From CAZWVA01 sp964636885 (GTDB taxonomy: Bacteria > Desulfobacterota_D > UBA1144 > Nemesobacterales > CSP1-2): a stretch of 51,448 nucleotides of DNA. Numbering within the stretch: position 1 is the first letter of the stretch; each line of letters opens with the position of its first letter. Of the stretch, positions 50,308-51,448 are shown one piece after another. The position numbers and the translations under genes are program-made. The notes under the pieces were generated by a model, which saw only the letters and a program-made list of their open reading frames with translations, did no database searches and was not told the origin of the DNA. The stretch lies in assembly GCA_964636885.1 (NCBI GenBank), contig CAZWVA010000011.1, forward strand, positions 1 to 51,448, read 5' to 3'.

Positions 50308-51448
50308 ATGAAGAGGCAGATCATAAAACCAACAATAGTGAAAAAGGTGAGTTTCTTGCTTTTTCTACTCACCCTTGGAGGGATCCTTTCTTTAGCAGCA
50401 TTCTTCTGGTTTCTAGCAAAGACCGCTTACGACGTACATTTCATTAATGTCGCGGGCCGTCAACGCATGCTCTCCGAACAGCTTCGCAACCTTTCATACC
50501 AAGTGCGAATCGGGAGCGAGGAAGATAGGGATCCTCTTCGCGATACCGTAGACGAATTCGATCTATCACTCCGGACATTAGAACACGGGGGCCGAATAAT
50601 GGATAGAGTCCTTCCCCCTGCTCCACCTGAGATACTGGACGAAATTACAGAGGTAAAACGGATATGGGACAAGCTTAAGACACCGATTCTCCTCATCGCC
50701 ACTGGATCAGCTGAAGATCCGGAGGTGCATGTGGCATACACTTACGCACAGCTCAACCTCCCACTCCTTAGAGAGGCATCTAACCGTATTGTGAGTGCCT
50801 ATGAATCGAGGACCCAGACACTGAGAAAACGGATGCTCCAGGTAGTTGCGGCAATTGCCGGCATCGATCTAGTTCTACTCGTTGTCGGCACTTTGCTTAC
50901 AAGAAACTACATCACGCGTCCTATTCTGTTACTCGAAAAGGGTACGAGACACATCCGGGAGGGAGATTATACCTACAGGATACCGATCCTTACCAAGGAT
51001 GAACTGGCGACTTTGACACACACGTTCAATGAAATGTCTGCCGAGATAGAGAGTCTTATCACCTTGCTTGATAAGCAGCGTCGACATAACGGAAACATCG
51101 TGGCAAGCGTTCCGTCAGGATTAGTCGTACTCTCCGCTGACCTGCGGGTGGTTTGTGTAAACCGTTCTTTTCTGATAAACCTCGGTTTTTCCAGAAAAGA
51201 CGTCCTTGGGAAATACCTAGAAGAGGTTCTCCCGATTGCCGACTTACGTGGATTAGCCCTAGACGTTGTGGCAACGGGTAAACCCAAGCAAAACCTTTTC
51301 TTTAATCTGATTAGAGGGCAGGAAACCCGAATCCTCCGCATTACCATCACCACAATGGAGCAAATAGAGAAGGAATTCCGCCTTCTACTCATAATCGATG
51401 ATATCACCGAATTCGAACGATTGCGTACAGCCGTAGAGGAGTCAGAGC
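50308..51448 (+). CDS. Membrane sensor with PilJ-like, HAMP and PAS domains, partial (3' end outside window)
   Basis: An open frame runs from the ATG 50308 to the window edge (380 codons). A first transmembrane segment (about 14-37) is followed by the PilJ/NarX-type sensor motif AGRQRMLSEQ, a helical periplasmic part, a second membrane segment (about 175-198), a HAMP domain (ITRPILLLEKGTRHI) and a PAS domain (SVPSGLVVLSADLRVV). The missing C-terminus is probably a histidine kinase. Lying behind fliK-flgD-flgE it might be the FlrB/AtoS-type partner of the sigma-54 activator, but this cannot be shown here. Only AAGAG precedes the ATG. Confidence 0.82.
   Translation, partial: MKRQIIKPTIVKKVSFLLFLLTLGGILSLAAFFWFLAKTAYDVHFINVAGRQRMLSEQLRNLSYQVRIGSEEDRDPLRDTVDEFDLSLRTLEHGGRIMDRVLPPAPPEILDEITEVKRIWDKLKTPILLIATGSAEDPEVHVAYTYAQLNLPLLREASNRIVSAYESRTQTLRKRMLQVVAAIAGIDLVLLVVGTLLTRNYITRPILLLEKGTRHIREGDYTYRIPILTKDELATLTHTFNEMSAEIESLITLLDKQRRHNGNIVASVPSGLVVLSADLRVVCVNRSFLINLGFSRKDVLGKYLEEVLPIADLRGLALDVVATGKPKQNLFFNLIRGQETRILRITITTMEQIEKEFRLLLIIDDITEFERLRTAVEESE

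Overview
The window looks like a chromosomal segment of a flagellated Gram-negative bacterium. It encodes the flagellar L- and P-ring proteins FlgH and FlgI, lipoproteins and a dissimilatory-style sigma-54 flagellar programme. Gene content (Pro/Thr-rich secreted protein with a small Cys-rich module, exosortase-locus style polysaccharide genes, HpnK-like deacetylase, sigma-54 flagellar control) is most like Deltaproteobacteria in the broad sense (Desulfobacterota, Myxococcota, Dadabacteria or a related uncultured lineage). I cannot name the species. No rRNA, tRNA, CRISPR, transposase or phage gene was seen.

Layout. (1) 1-23880, all on the minus strand, is a polysaccharide or glycolipid locus. 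Reading in transcription order it starts with a NusG/UpxY-like antiterminator, two atypical response regulators and glmS, then UDP-glucose dehydrogenase and UDP-xylose synthase, then methyltransferases, a GT4 glycosyltransferase, a GlpD-like enzyme, an SDR, an asparagine-synthase-type amidotransferase, a thymidylate-kinase-like kinase, two flippase-like (LPG-synthase transmembrane family) proteins, a DPM/GtrB-like GT2, an HpnK-like deacetylase, a FemAB protein and a GT39-type transferase. It ends with a secreted metallophosphoesterase and a partial secreted Pro/Thr-rich protein. Four intergenic regions in this block share a conserved sequence box. (2) 24006-30788 is housekeeping on the minus strand: dprA, a radical SAM protein, nth, a 7Fe ferredoxin, secG-tpiA-pgk and an aminotransferase. 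(3) 30923-33722 is a plus-strand csoR-copA copper unit with its operator. (4) 33790-34898 holds rpmB, def and an IHF-beta-like gene. (5) 35004-50111 is a flagellar block: a sigma-54-driven lipoprotein and LysM/transglycosylase pair, the minus-strand flgF-G-A-H-I-J-M-N-K-L operon, and the plus-strand fliK-flgD-flgE operon. (6) 50308 to the end is a partial membrane sensor with PilJ-like, HAMP and PAS parts.

How it fits together. Four near-consensus sigma-54 promoters (two divergent pairs) explain the rod/ring/hook genes and correct three gene starts. Three of these put the predicted transcript start only about 4-11 bases before the ATG, and three sigma-70-like promoters do the same, so this organism seems to use near-leaderless mRNAs next to ordinary Shine-Dalgarno genes. 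In the sugar locus a repeated box abutting a -35-like hexamer precedes four minus-strand genes or operons, and the two response regulators encoded among them have lost the usual acidic pocket of receiver domains; together these suggest an unusual regulatory circuit for surface glycan production. Functions are assigned by reading the translated sequence only; no database search was possible.
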